Source of the DNA: Mercenaria mercenaria
Lineage: Eukaryota > Mollusca > Bivalvia > Venerida > Veneridae
Assembly: GCF_021730395.1 (NCBI RefSeq)
Contig: NC_069371.1
Coordinates: 53,950,001 to 54,014,000, forward strand
Reading direction: 5' to 3'
Length of the DNA: 64,000 nucleotides
Positions 32,916 through 44,560 of the stretch are shown here, one piece after another (the stretch's first letter is position 1; each line of letters starts with the position of its first letter). A program made the position numbers and the translations under genes. The notes beneath the pieces are model-generated. The model saw nothing but the letters and a program-made list of their open reading frames with translations, was not told the DNA's origin and did no database searches.

Positions 32916-32918
32916 ATA

Positions 32919-34754
32919 GGAAGCTAGAATGCTACACATACATACTGCGACGCGGTAGAGTAAAGGAAAACACGATGCTGTTGAAAAAGGACACGAGGAA
33001 ATTATATTTGGACTACTTGTGATAGATATGCGGAGGCTTACATTTGATCAGCGTATTAAAACTCCTATTTGTTCATTTTTTTCCCCAGAATTAGCTCCCA
33101 TTCTCATTCTCAAGACATACCTATTTCACAATGATCTGCTTAGTTTCGTTACAAAATATTAAGAAAATCTAGAGGAATGAGCATTTATTTCAAGTCTCCC
33201 CCATTAAAAAACCGCAACATTTAGCCGTTGCAAGCAATATCTAGAATTTTATTACATTATTCATGCAATTTTGATTCAAGATCAATTTAATTGTAAAGAT
33301 ATTTGTTATTTTCAATCAGAAACATGCTTAATTCAATAACATTTAGACATTTGCAGTGATAAACTGCGAGAAAAGACATATACAAGGTCATAAAATCGAC
33401 CACCTGGTCGAAAATTGGGTCTAAATTTCAAAAATACAAGAAAATGAAGTTTTCAGCCATTTCTTATTATTTTAATCACTTGAAAAAGATTAATGGCTTT
33501 TTTTTTTTTATTGATTTTCGAGGTGTTTGGCAAAACCCCATGTAGTGCCCCATATAAAACCAAGGAATATCTCATGTATACTCCATTGCAAAAGAAAGTG
33601 CGCACTGTATTTTTTTCTCAAAAATGTAAGTAAAACATGCATATGAATTATAACATGTTGTGAAGCAAATTTGGAAGCATTTTACGTGGATGTATTTGTT
33701 TTGCACATTGGCCATTTTTATATAACAGAAATACAGGGGTCGAAATAAAAAGTTGCATATCAACGGTTATATTTCAGTAAATGAATAGGAGCGATTTTTC
33801 ATGATTGTTGGTTTACATTCAATAACGTATGTGACCATTTCTTGATTTGATGCAAGCAATGACGTATCGGAATGACTTAACCTACAATTTCCATTATTCC
33901 CCTTATAATAATACCTTATCATTATATAGGAGAAATCGCCGTGACGTCTCGCATCAACACATGCTTATCTGGTGGTTGGCAAAACAAATGTTTTACATCG
34001 TTTGCGTATGGGATCGTAATTTTTAATTTTTAATAACTTTTTCGCTCATTTATGGATTTTAAAAATTCAGAAAGTTTTGAAATGCTTACGATTTTCATAT
34101 TTTCTCATTTTAATATCTTTTTAAAATGAATAACCATTTTAAATGACATTAGATTTTAATAGGGGCGTAGCGATGCTCCAAGCTTTTAGAAAAAACACTG
34201 TAAGTTAAGCGTTCATAATAAATCCATTTTATTTCGAAATGATAATTAAAAGTAATCAATAAATTGCTTGTTTTATATCCTTTCCATTGATCAAAAAGTA
34301 TTGATATCATTTGTGTTTTAATAAAGTTTAAGCCGTTAGAAAAACATCACTGTTTACAAAAAAACATGGACGCTCGGCGTCTGCCCACCCGATATTTGTC
34401 TTATCAGTTCTAAAAATAGAAAATACAAGGGATTTGTATACAAACACGATCTCTCCTATAGCATTATCACCTTCCATCATTTGTGTTCTTTCATTCTATT
34501 TCTTTTCTACTTTCTTCTGTATGTGGAAAAAGCTTACCATTTTGCATTTCTACAGGATCTTGTGTGAAAGTCATTTTAAAAGTATGGTTGCTTTGAAAAA
34601 AAAATGAATTAAATTAACAGGAAAGTAGGACGTATTTAACATGTCTACACTCATACTGGTAGTGTACATTAGTTCAGTGATAAAAGAGTACTATCTATTG
34701 TAGTATTTGATTTTGTTATGGTTCTTGAACATTACAGTGACATACCAGATTTAT
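32919..34754. other. No recognised feature (1.8 kb)
   Basis: AT-rich. A T run lies near 33500, and a 63-codon minus frame at 33572-33763 is not convincing. I see no exon. Confidence 0.4.
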
Positions 34755-34890
34755 GAGTGATGGTAATCAATCCATTGTCTCGGAGTTCTCTGTAATAGAG
34801 AAATGTCAGATTTTCTGAAGATTAACTTTCAGCTGGCTGTATAAATTCTTAATATACTTCGGCGACTTTTGTCCATGTTATTGACAGAAA
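34755..34890 (+). repeat. Dispersed ~130-bp repeat, copy 1 of 3
   Basis: 'ttgtctcggagttctctgta', 'gtcagattttctgaagatta', 'cttaatatacttcggcgact' and 'tttgtcc' recur at 39800-39930 and, more diverged, at 42980-43110, all in the same orientation. Confidence 0.6.
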
Positions 34891-35204
34891 GGAACTAGAG
34901 TGTATTTACAATTACAGACAAGCCGATATGTTAAGGCTATACGGTTAAGAAACTCGGTTTTGGTTTGCACTTTACTTTTTTACATTTACTATCATCTAAA
35001 TGACTATGCACTCCTATGTTATTATCTTTAGCTCAACTGTTTGAAGAAATGTGCGAGTTATTCTAATCTCTTCAGTTGCGAAAATTGGTAAACTTGCCAG
35101 TCGGCACATCTGCATACATTCCCAAATTAGATAACTTGTTTTTGAATGTACATATAAGTGGAATTATTTGCCTTTTTATACTCCTGTTTTGGAAAAACGG
35201 ACAT

Positions 35205-35740
35205 GTGTTATGGCGCGTGCGTTTGTCCGTCATATTTTACGTCAGTAGCATAACTTAATAAACTTTTAACTTGGCAAATAAGTAGGTGTTAATGAGACAA
35301 ATGATCAAAGGCCATAAATGGAGCTAAAAGTCGAATTTGTCCTTCATATTTCCTGTCAGGAGCATAACATAATAACCATTCAATGTATTGACTTCAATCT
35401 TGGCAAATCAGTAGGTGGCGATGAGACGATGTGCAGAGTGTATAAACCTGGTATGTAGGTCAAAAGTCAAGGTCACAGCAATGAAAAATCTCTCTGTCAT
35501 ATTTTGTGTCCAGAGCATAACTTAATATCCATTCAAGGTATTAACTTCAAACTTAATATTTAGATAGGTGGCAGTGAGATGTTGTATAGAACGCATGCAC
35601 TTGGTTGGTAGGTCAAAGGTCAAGATTACAAACTGAGTTCAAATATGGTCTTGTTCCCGAAGCACAACTTCAAAACTATTCAAGATATTGATTCTAAACT
35701 TGAAATGTAGGTTGGTCGTTATGAGGTAAAATTAGGAGTG
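35205..35740 (+). repeat. Diffuse molluscan tandem repeat, about 4 units of ~140 bp
   Basis: Each unit runs through 'gtcatatttt...gagcataac', 'ttcaaggtattaacttcaaa', 'taggtggcagtgagatg' and 'aggtcaaaggtcaagatta' with substantial drift. This pattern (a 'recording of distances' around AGGTCAAGGTCA words) is widespread in bivalve genomes as I recall. It is not a coding region. Confidence 0.65.
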
Positions 35741-38414
35741 CAACATTCAAACTACTCCCCCGTCTACCACACACGCACATTAACTTCCTCTCTCCCCATC
35801 CCCTCTCACTTCCCCCGTCCCCCGCCGAAAAGAAATTCTTTAAACTTTATTTCCTCCTACTCTGATCTAGAACTGTTTGGGCGTAAATTGCCCTGCTTTA
35901 TGGAGCTCTTGTTCGACTTTCTGGTCCTTCGGGATCATTGATTTCAAGTCATTTAGATTTGAAGATTGAATACTGCTTAAGCCGGTGCTAGTGGGCGTGG
36001 GCAGTGTTGCATTTTCCATTACTGCTCATGAACAGACTCAATCAAACAGAGTCTGCAATTTTTACTGTTTGCCTTGTTTTCGGTGCTTCCGAGGGATCTA
36101 CTTTCCAGATTTTACTAAAAACATTTGTTAAAGTTTTTCGTTCTACTAACTAACAAGTACATTATATTTGATTGAAATTTTAAACAAGGAATCCTACTAA
36201 TTAAACGTACTAACAAAGCTCTTAGTTAGAATTTATTCAATTGATGGTGCTTTTGACTTAAAAATAAGTGAACTAAATTTGGTTAAAGTGATGAGAGCAA
36301 TTTATTATTATTGGAATAATAAAAAGTTTAATCTCTTAATAATTTAAAAACATAAATAGAGAAAGTAACTAAATATGTACCGATGTCGTTATAACCGTGA
36401 ACATTTCACTCGAATTGTCGATTGCGCTGCCTAACGGACAGCTTTTGTTTCAAAGATTGTCTAAGGCCAAAAACTACATCCGAACATTATTGATAATTGC
36501 TGGTTGTGAGCGTTTGCAAATATAAATCTGGCGCCAAAACTGCTGATGAGATTTATTGGTGCATTTGTCTTTAAATCAGCAGAAGTTTTAATGAAGCAGC
36601 TTAAGTAACGCGATGAATAAAACTCAATAAAAAGAATTGTTGATGTGGCATTGCATACTTTCACGGTAGAACTTAAAATATTAACAAACGACTTAATCAA
36701 ACAGTATTTGATATTTTTTTTTGCGTTTGAAGATGACTGATAAATACAGCAAGGATGCTGGACTAAATGCTGATCTATTTTCATCCCTCAATACAAAAGA
36801 ATGCAGAAAACTCGCACATTTTCTCTATTCGGAGACAAGTGCCATCATCAAAGCCTTATAAGAAGGAATTCGAACGTTAAATACTAAAAGTATTAATCGC
36901 GTAATGTTGGACACAAATGGGTCACGATTTCTTGGCCCTGAAAATCTCTCCTTTATTTTGCTGAACATGTGATTAGCGTTTCTGGCATAAGTCAAGAAGA
37001 ACTGACAACTTGAGTTAAATAATAAATCAAATGTCGTATTTCACCATCTTTACAGTTTCAGACTTACAGCAGTGAAAGTACAACCCCAACATTTCTACTG
37101 TTGAAGAAAAGTTTTGATGCAGTAAATATATATAGTTCTGTTAATGAAATGTAGAGATGGCGCATATGTGACTGACATGTTTGATGTTACACTGACGTTA
37201 TTATACTAAAAGATTTATGACAGTCACTGATTTCCCATTCAAACCCGAAAGCCAGTTTTCAGAACCGGTGTCATTCTAAAGAATGGTTACAGACACGTCG
37301 GTTGATATACCAAAGATTGACAGATATGTGCTAATTTAAAAAGGTTGAATCAGTTATTGATTCCAAGTGTCAATTTCACAGTTTCCAATCTTCTAGTATA
37401 AAGCTCACTGATGATGGTAAAAATTGCATTTTAAGACATGCTTAAATTGTAACAATTTTTGTTAGGATCGTCACCAACTACGTTCAGGTCCGTTTTAAAA
37501 TGCAAAAATTTGACAGGGACGGAGAAGAGGATGGTCCGGACCTCAAGTGTCTGTCTTTCTAAATTTGTATGGCAATTATCTTTGTAAGAATAAAATTAGC
37601 TTGCGATCTATTGCTATTTGTGTTTCCCTATTTTCACTACAAAACAATAATGATTTTCTTTTTTTTGTTGATACGGGCTTTTTATAAAAACAACAGATAA
37701 ATGTAGACGGTATTTCTTATTGTCTGTGGAAAGCAATTTACCACTTAGAAAAAGGTTTATAAACTGTACATGACAACTTAACAAAATACCAATAAAATTA
37801 AAAGGGAGGACGACGGTTGACCTTTCCCTAATTTAGAGATAACAACTTGTAAACGCTCTTTCTTTGACATATTCATTTACTGAATCAGATAATAACCTAA
37901 TTACCATCCTGTATTTTAGGTAACAGATGTCAGTTTTTGGACTTTTCACAAGTCGGCCGGAGACCGTCTTCTATTCAGCAGAAATCCTATTAGAGAAATA
38001 TAGCATTAGTAATCATGTATTTGTGTCTGGCACACAAACCTACTGCTGCATTAGGCCTCTGTTGTTTTGACATTTGCACTTAGAGCCAGCCGTTTTGCAT
38101 TTCACCAACTTCAGGACACTATTTCAGTTAAAGTCAGTTGAAAGCTTGTCAGAAGTTTTTAAAAAAGTCAATTCAAGGGCACAAAAACATAATATCCGCA
38201 TCGAATATTATTTTCAAGAAAAATTTGAGCCGCTTTATTTAATGTATGATTACAGATAAGCCCGCCAAAACGTGTGCAAATAAGTTAGCCTAATTTGCTG
38301 TCAAACATATTTTGGCTCTTTATCATTTCGCATATACGACAAAAACCGTATTTCTCGTATCAGCGCGCTTATTTGTCGTGTTGGCGTGTTGGCAATCTTC
38401 AAACACGCTAATAA
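35741..38414. other. No recognised feature (2.7 kb)
   Basis: It includes a C/T-rich stretch at 35750-35830 and frames of 67, 107 (36461-36784 minus) and 61 codons with no motif. A short imperfect 'cgtgttggcgtgttgg' duplication lies at about 38376. Nothing else identified. Confidence 0.4.
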
Positions 38415-39072
38415 GGAGGCAGTAAACAGTTTTTAGCTGTTAGTGTCGAATTGGCCAGGGTCAAATTTACAAATAAGAGGCAATTTACGGATTGAAGTGC
38501 ATATTTGTACTTAAAAAAATAATAATTGCTAGAATTGAAGTTTCAGTGGCAAGAATTGAGTTTCAGTTATTGAAAAAAAATAGTTGAGTAGCCTTGATGT
38601 TGAAATTATGACGTAATGACTTGCAGATGCGAAAACATGCCTTCGCTGAGCTAGCTTAAAATGTAGTTGTCATTTTAGCATGGGCCTCAGGAAAACTGGA
38701 ATAGTGAAAAAAAAAACGGTACGGATGGCACATATATTTGAGCTTATTTTCAGATTTTACAGTGTTACCAGAGTATGAAACCGTGTAGCAGTCGGTGCTA
38801 CCATTTGCAGGGAATTTTCTGCAGCGATTTGAAAATTGGTAAATTTAGCTTTTTTTCGTCATCAGATTTGGCGACCGGGAGAGCAAAAAATTCAGGTCTT
38901 GTAAACAGAAAACTAGATATTAGACATGCATTGCAGATGGTTTGTAACGATAGACGTATAGTCATGTTATAATTGCAATATCCATTATGTTTGTGGTTAC
39001 AGACTTTTCGGTGAGGTTTTGAAAGCTGGGTCGGCGACTATAGGCCGAGACTGAAAACTGTTTACTACCTCC
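38415..39072 (+). mobile_element. MITE copy 3 (658 bp), solo
   Basis: Ends are GGAGGCAGTAAACAGTTTTT and GTTTACTACCTCC, with the same internal order as copy 1 but more substitutions. Flanks are ...CTAATAA and TATGCAG; no exact duplication is visible. This shows the MITE moves or persists without the TTAA units. Confidence 0.85.
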
Positions 39073-39799
39073 TATGCAGGAACGAAATGGTAAGAAATCA
39101 GCCACTATAAGCACGTTAGCGCCGTAACTCGACAATGATCATTTCTGTCGTAATGAAGTAAAGTTTAACCTCGATTTGGTACAACAAGGAAGCAGTTGTA
39201 TGAGTAGACACTGTTTGGGATGTGAGAAAGCTTTGAAGAAAATGAAGAAATAAGGTATTGTCACATTCTACACTTGTCTTTGAACTGTAAATTCGACTGT
39301 AACTTCAAAGTCCATGTTAAAATTGAATTCCTTAGAGTTCTTGCACACTGCATTGACACAAGAAAATGCATCTGTAAAGGACAATTTCCGTTTAAGCCTT
39401 ATATGGCCTACACAATTTGGAAAATTTTCAAATTGGTGATAATTAAAAAATGCAGTGTTTGCTACCAGAATGTTTATATTCTATAATGAAGTCAAGAACC
39501 ACAAAAATAGTTTGACCATAGGTTTAGCTTCTTTCACAGAATTCATGGATACTTTTTTATTTGTGGTCGACAGCTGTGCGCATTTTAATAAATTTAGATT
39601 TGTTTAAAAAAAAATCGAATGAAAACTGAAGGTTTGTCATACCCGCTGTAATGTTAAAAGTATTTTCATTTACGGCAGATATTGCAGTTTGCTAAACCAA
39701 TACTTCTTGATGAAAGAAAACTTGGAATTTACTCCATTTACCGACTTTCACTTCTTAGGCCATTTTTGGGCAAAATTGAACCTTATCCTTCATGAAAGC
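39073..39799. other. No recognised feature (727 bp)
   Basis: A 70-codon plus frame (39274-39486) is relatively Cys/Lys-rich (CKFDCNFKVHVKIE, CIDTRKCICKGQF), but I know no family it fits and it lacks clear splice context. Confidence 0.35.
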
Positions 39800-39930
39800 A
39801 TGACGATAACAAATTCTTTGTCTCGAAGCTTACTGTAATGTAGTGTCAGATTTTTCTAAAGATTAAGTTTCAGCCAGGATACATTCTTAATATACTTCAG
39901 CGACTTTTGCCCAATTGACAAATAGAGACT
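39800..39930 (+). repeat. Dispersed ~130-bp repeat, copy 2 of 3
   Basis: 'ttgtctcgaagcttactgta', 'gtcagatttttctaaagatt', 'cttaatatacttcagcgact' and 'tttgccc' match copy 1 in order. Confidence 0.6.
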
Positions 39931-40060
39931 ATATTCGTATGGTAATTGATAAGTGTATCTTTGAGTCGATAGAATAGCCGATAATAATACTATTGTAAGA
40001 CTTTTTTTTTGCTTACGACCAATATCACAATAGTACTGTTTCATTTCAATATTCTTTTAT

Positions 40061-40137
40061 TCTTTATTTACCGGTTCTCGATGGAGACCGCTTGTGCTCT
40101 TTATTAACCTGTTCTCGATGGAGACCGCTTGTGCTCT
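40061..40137 (+). repeat. Two-unit tandem repeat (~38 bp)
   Basis: 'gttctcgatggagaccgctt' followed by 'gtgctct' occurs twice, separated by 'ttattaacct'. Confidence 0.9.
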
Positions 40138-41374
40138 AATGTAAGATTTGAATTTGTTGTGTGATAATATTATGCCGATATTTAATGATTACTGCATGGA
40201 ATGGCAAGTAAATAAAATATGAAGTCGTTATGATTACGCAGTTTCAGATCTTATCACTTTGATTAAAGCACGCATTTGGTTAATCTAGGGCTGATCTTGT
40301 CTGGCTAGGTTTCACGTCACACCGACAAAAATCTATTTCACAGGCAAATTACAAAGAACGATATGTAGCTGAAGATATTTTTGAATTTCCATAAGATAAA
40401 AATAATGGCTACCCGATACTTTTTGCCCTGTCTATTTCCCAAGTGTTATATATTATGTTAAAAGATGTGGTTATGCCAATTTCTCTTTTGGGAGATGTGA
40501 AGTTAACTTTTTAGAATTAGATATACATAATAGATCCATCGGAAGACTAGAATGTAATCCAAACACCAAGCAAAACAATATTTGACTATATTTCGATAAG
40601 TCAGTTTATGAAAGGAAAATGAAAGGTGCAGCATTATATACACACTCTGGAACTGCATCCTAGACCAGAAAAGGAGACTTTGTTAAGGCATGTTATAATT
40701 TCGGCTTTCTTGACTGAGACACAAAATTGGACAGGAAAATGAACAGAAAAAGTGACTAGTTACCGAATACTTCTTGTAGAATAAAGATAAGTTTTCTTTT
40801 ATTTTAATATATATATTTTCTGTAATTGTATAAATGTACTTTGATACTTTATTTTGTGATTTTGATATGAGCATTTAACCAGGAATCAGTTATTCAGTTC
40901 AGTAGGAGTGAGAGTGGGAAGATTTGTTAATGCCGATTCTGAATTGAAGTGGATTTTTACACTGAAAATTTGGTTATCTGTTACTTTAGTTTTATGTTAT
41001 ATTTTATCTAATCAGCCTTGACAAAAGAGGTATTTTTGAATATGATTTTTTATTAGGGTGTAAGAGCCTTAAAAGAAGCGACACCATAAATGATTTTGAA
41101 TATTCCAAAAGTCAAATGCTGAATTCTGTTAGCTTTTAGGATAAAGTAATCGGTATGGTCAATACCAAAAATATGCATAACAATTGCCTTGAAAAGATGA
41201 TGCCCCGATCGCCTTGCTTCTGTTCCTATGTAAAGGTTATTGTTCATATCTATAACTAAATGCAGTCAAAATTACACCATACAGTTTTAATACTTTGAAA
41301 TTCTTCAGCAGTGTGTAATATCTAAACGTCAATGTAAATAATTTTCTTCTTTAACGAAAAAGATTGTTACGTAT
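40138..41374. other. No recognised feature (1.2 kb)
   Basis: AT-rich. Frames of 63 and 64 codons on the minus strand (40683-40874, 41053-41247) show no motif. Confidence 0.4.
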
Positions 41375-41376
41375 TA

Positions 41377-41418
41377 ACACGCACACGCACACGCACACAC
41401 ACACACACACACACACAC
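41377..41418. repeat. (AC)n microsatellite
   Basis: 'cacgcacacgcacacgcaca' followed by a pure AC tract. Confidence 0.95.
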
Positions 41419-42979
41419 CTTACTATTTAAATTTTAACTATAAAGTATTTGATGTAGGAGCCAGAATATTTTTTACAATAATGATGATGCCAGACTATTT
41501 TTTTCAAACAAATTAAGTCAGAGTTATTTTTGTTGATGCAAATCCAAGCCTACCTACCCCTAACCCAGAATATAAAATGGTCGACCCTTTGAGGACTACC
41601 GAAAACTGCTGTTGAAGACGCGCTTTTAATGGTGTTGAAAATTCGTTTATTCAAGCTATTCAGATATGGAATACAAAACGCATGCAACATATATACTTAT
41701 TACTTTCTATTCACAAATACAAGAATAATCAATACTTATTTTTTAAATTCTTTTCCATCAAACATATAACTCATGTCGTACGAAAAATCAAAATTACCTG
41801 TTAATGCTAATGATTAACTTCGCAAGCGGCATTAAATATTTACAAATACCAAATTGATTGTAAATTATTTTCGTGTGATAAGAGGTTGCGTACGGTCGGG
41901 TAGACTTTTGACTGAAATGAGTAGATGTATCTTAAAAGTATCTTCATTTAATTGGTCATTATGGTAAAATGGTAATAGAAGTCCTATGGAGGAACATTTT
42001 TGTGCCATTCCACGGCTTTACCGTTAATTTTAATTTGCCGTTTTCACTTTTTGTTTCATTTGGAGTTTATTGTCTATTGGCGGTGTTACTTCCGTTCATC
42101 ACACCTTTATACTCCGCCATCCTTTTTATACCCCACAATACCGTTGCTCCTTCCGACTTTTACCCCATCTCTATTTCCATATCTTCAATATAATTAAAAT
42201 TTGAAGCTACCTGTCTGTTATATCTTTCAACTATAAGTTTTCATTTGAGGCTGCCTTACTTTGCTAAGTGTGGCTTTAGCTGTGTTTTCTGTATTTATTT
42301 CTTCCAGGAGGCTACTGGCTTACCTTTTATCTTTTGCAAGTAACTCTTAGCCATATTCAAAAACTAACATGCTGTGTGTCAAAAGCGGACCGGTCAGTCT
42401 TCCAAAGCTCATTTTTCCGTAAAAAGTAAATTGTAAAGAGACACGTTACTCTACCTCTCACTACCTGATGCCGACATTCTACTAGACGACTAGACTGAAA
42501 TGTGACGTTTATACACTCGCTTTAAAATTCAAAATATTTCTAAATTTTCTTCTCGTACAGGGTATCCACGCGTTTCAACTGTTAACCACTGTTCCCCAAA
42601 ATAACAAATTGTTGTCATATGAGATGAAGGTAATGTTATTATCAGGAAATGTTTTCGTTCGAGCGGGCAGAAAAGACAACTCGATGAATGATGTACCTTT
42701 CCGGAGTATAGCGACGGTAGATGAATCAACCGGGCTAATGGAGCGGTCGAGAAGTTATAGGCCTTTCGCTCTGTGTAATGCATTTTACAGTAATAATTTA
42801 GGAGGCAGTGACACTGACGGCATTAAAATTAGTATATTTTGTGTTGTATATTGAATTCCCGATAATGAAGTGTCATGTTCGTACTTGTTTTAGGAATGAT
42901 TATTCTTGTCAGGAAAACAGTTCATGGTCATGACTTTCCGTGAGTTTCTTGCATATTGCGTTGATATTCTAAATCCTAT
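41419..42979. other. No recognised feature (1.6 kb)
   Basis: Overlapping short frames on both strands at 41969-42197 and 42529-42854 have no recognised homology. The pyrimidine-rich run 'ccttccgacttttaccccat' lies near 42150. Confidence 0.4.
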
Positions 42980-43110
42980 GTGTAACTGTAAGAATGTTGG
43001 TAACCAGTTCCTGTCTTTGAGTTCACTGTAACATACAAATGGTAGAATAATGTTAGATTATCTAAAGAATTAATTTCTTTACAATACTGCAGAGACTTTT
43101 GACCAAATTA
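42980..43110 (+). repeat. Dispersed ~130-bp repeat, copy 3 of 3
   Basis: The most diverged copy: 'cctgtctttgagttcactgt', 'agattatctaaagaattaat' and 'gcagagacttttgacc'. A downstream 'atagccgat' is shared with the 40-kb copy, suggesting the repeat is longer than the part I can align. Confidence 0.5.
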
Positions 43111-44482
43111 ATGGTAAACTATAAAATACTTCAGTGACATTTAGCCATTTATCATAGCCGATATCAGTATAGGAATAATACATGTTTTTTGTGTGTATTA
43201 ACGTCGGCAGAATCCTGAATGACTGTTGGTTAGGTCGAGGTCACCAACATATCCCAAAGACTTCTGCAGACTAAGTGCACAAAAAACGTGTAGTGTCTCT
43301 ATTCTTGCATAAAATCATGACAAGAATACTGATGGTATGTGTTGACAAGAAGATTCCGGTACAATTTCTATTTACCATTTTATTGTTCCTGGAAACGTTA
43401 AACAAGTATTTAGATAACCGTAAACGTGGCGCACGAAACAAAAACAAAATTAAATGCTTTTAAACGGTCATTGTTATTTCCCGTTATAACAAACATGACA
43501 TTAACCATATTTTTGCATATAACGTAATAATTTGATAATCAGGAACACAATTTCGAGAATAACAATTTTACGTTCGAGTTGTTTTGAATACGAACATGCT
43601 GACTAGCTTCTATGTGTTAGAAATTAAACACAAACATACTGATCGATACTTTTAAAAACCGTTGATAAAATACTTCAGATAAATAATCACACAAGTATGT
43701 AACATGCTATTCATTTTTTTCTTTTCTAACGACGAACTCGTAGGAAGTAAGCGCGTAAGCACATAGACTGCTCTATAAGAAAGGTGGTAGCTCGTTTGGG
43801 GTTGGTAACTGATACAGTAAAACATACAACGCATTTCTAATGCTGCAGAAGTTGAGGTTTTTATGGAGAAAATAAGGCACAGATACCCGCTGTCCAGCTG
43901 CGCAAGAATAAATATTCGGCCCTGACAGAGCATTTTGGACATCAGAGATACAACGTCGTTTAGTATGCAAAAGCATTTTATTACTATTGCCCTAACTAAA
44001 CTGTCCTCAATGAAACGTCGCATTTTAATTATCGTCCATTATGTTGGATTCTCACATGTATTACATAACTTACTATTCTAACATTGTCCTTTTTTCTTTC
44101 TCATTTCATCAGATTGCATCCACTTTTTTTTTATTTCAGCCTTCTTATATTCCTGCCTTGAATTTCATTGATCACGAATAATACGAAAACAATGATAACA
44201 ATAATATCGCAACTATCGCCAAAGCTGCAGAGATGTTAATACATGACGCATTTTCAAGCTTTTGATGATGGAGAAAGATCCAGGCTTTTTGTGTGACAGA
44301 TAAAAACGAGCATGCAGACGGATGAAAGGACGGGCGAAGGCATGGACAAAAAAGTAAATTAAAAAAAAAATGTCTTTTAAATCAAATAATCAAATTGTTG
44401 TAGTAAAATTACTTTCTATATTCTAAAAAATGACAGTTTTTGACATGAGAAAAACTTTTAGCAGGACAATTATATAGTGTTG
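43111..44482. other. No recognised feature (1.4 kb)
   Basis: The longest frame is 123 codons minus (43652-44023), overlapped by another frame of 67 codons on the same strand. Composition gives no reason to prefer either as coding. Confidence 0.4.
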
Positions 44483-44483
44483 C

Positions 44484-44515
<32 letters not shown>

Positions 44516-44560
44516 GACGTTAATAATAATGGCGATGATAATAAATGAATAAACAAATAG
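44484..44560. repeat. (TAA)n microsatellite
   Basis: About ten 'ataata' units, followed by interrupted TAA/GATAA words. Confidence 0.95.

Larger units (their letters stand above)
28666..32918. mobile_element. Composite element: two MITE copies flanking three TTAA-bounded units
   Basis: GGAGGCAGTAAAC starts at 28669 and GTTTACTGCCTCC ends at 32915, with ATA immediately outside both ends (28666-28668 and 32916-32918). The order is MITE copy 1, unit 1, unit 2, unit 3, MITE copy 2, all in direct orientation. The inner sides of both MITEs abut TTAA. Neither MITE alone has matching flanks, whereas the whole block does. No transposase is encoded. Confidence 0.8.

Noticed and set aside
36461-36784. 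107-codon minus frame
   Set aside because: No homology recognised and no splice or start context. Frames of this size are expected by chance in a 64-kb window.
43652-44023. 123-codon minus frame
   Set aside because: Composition is not coding-like, another frame overlaps it, and no motif is present.
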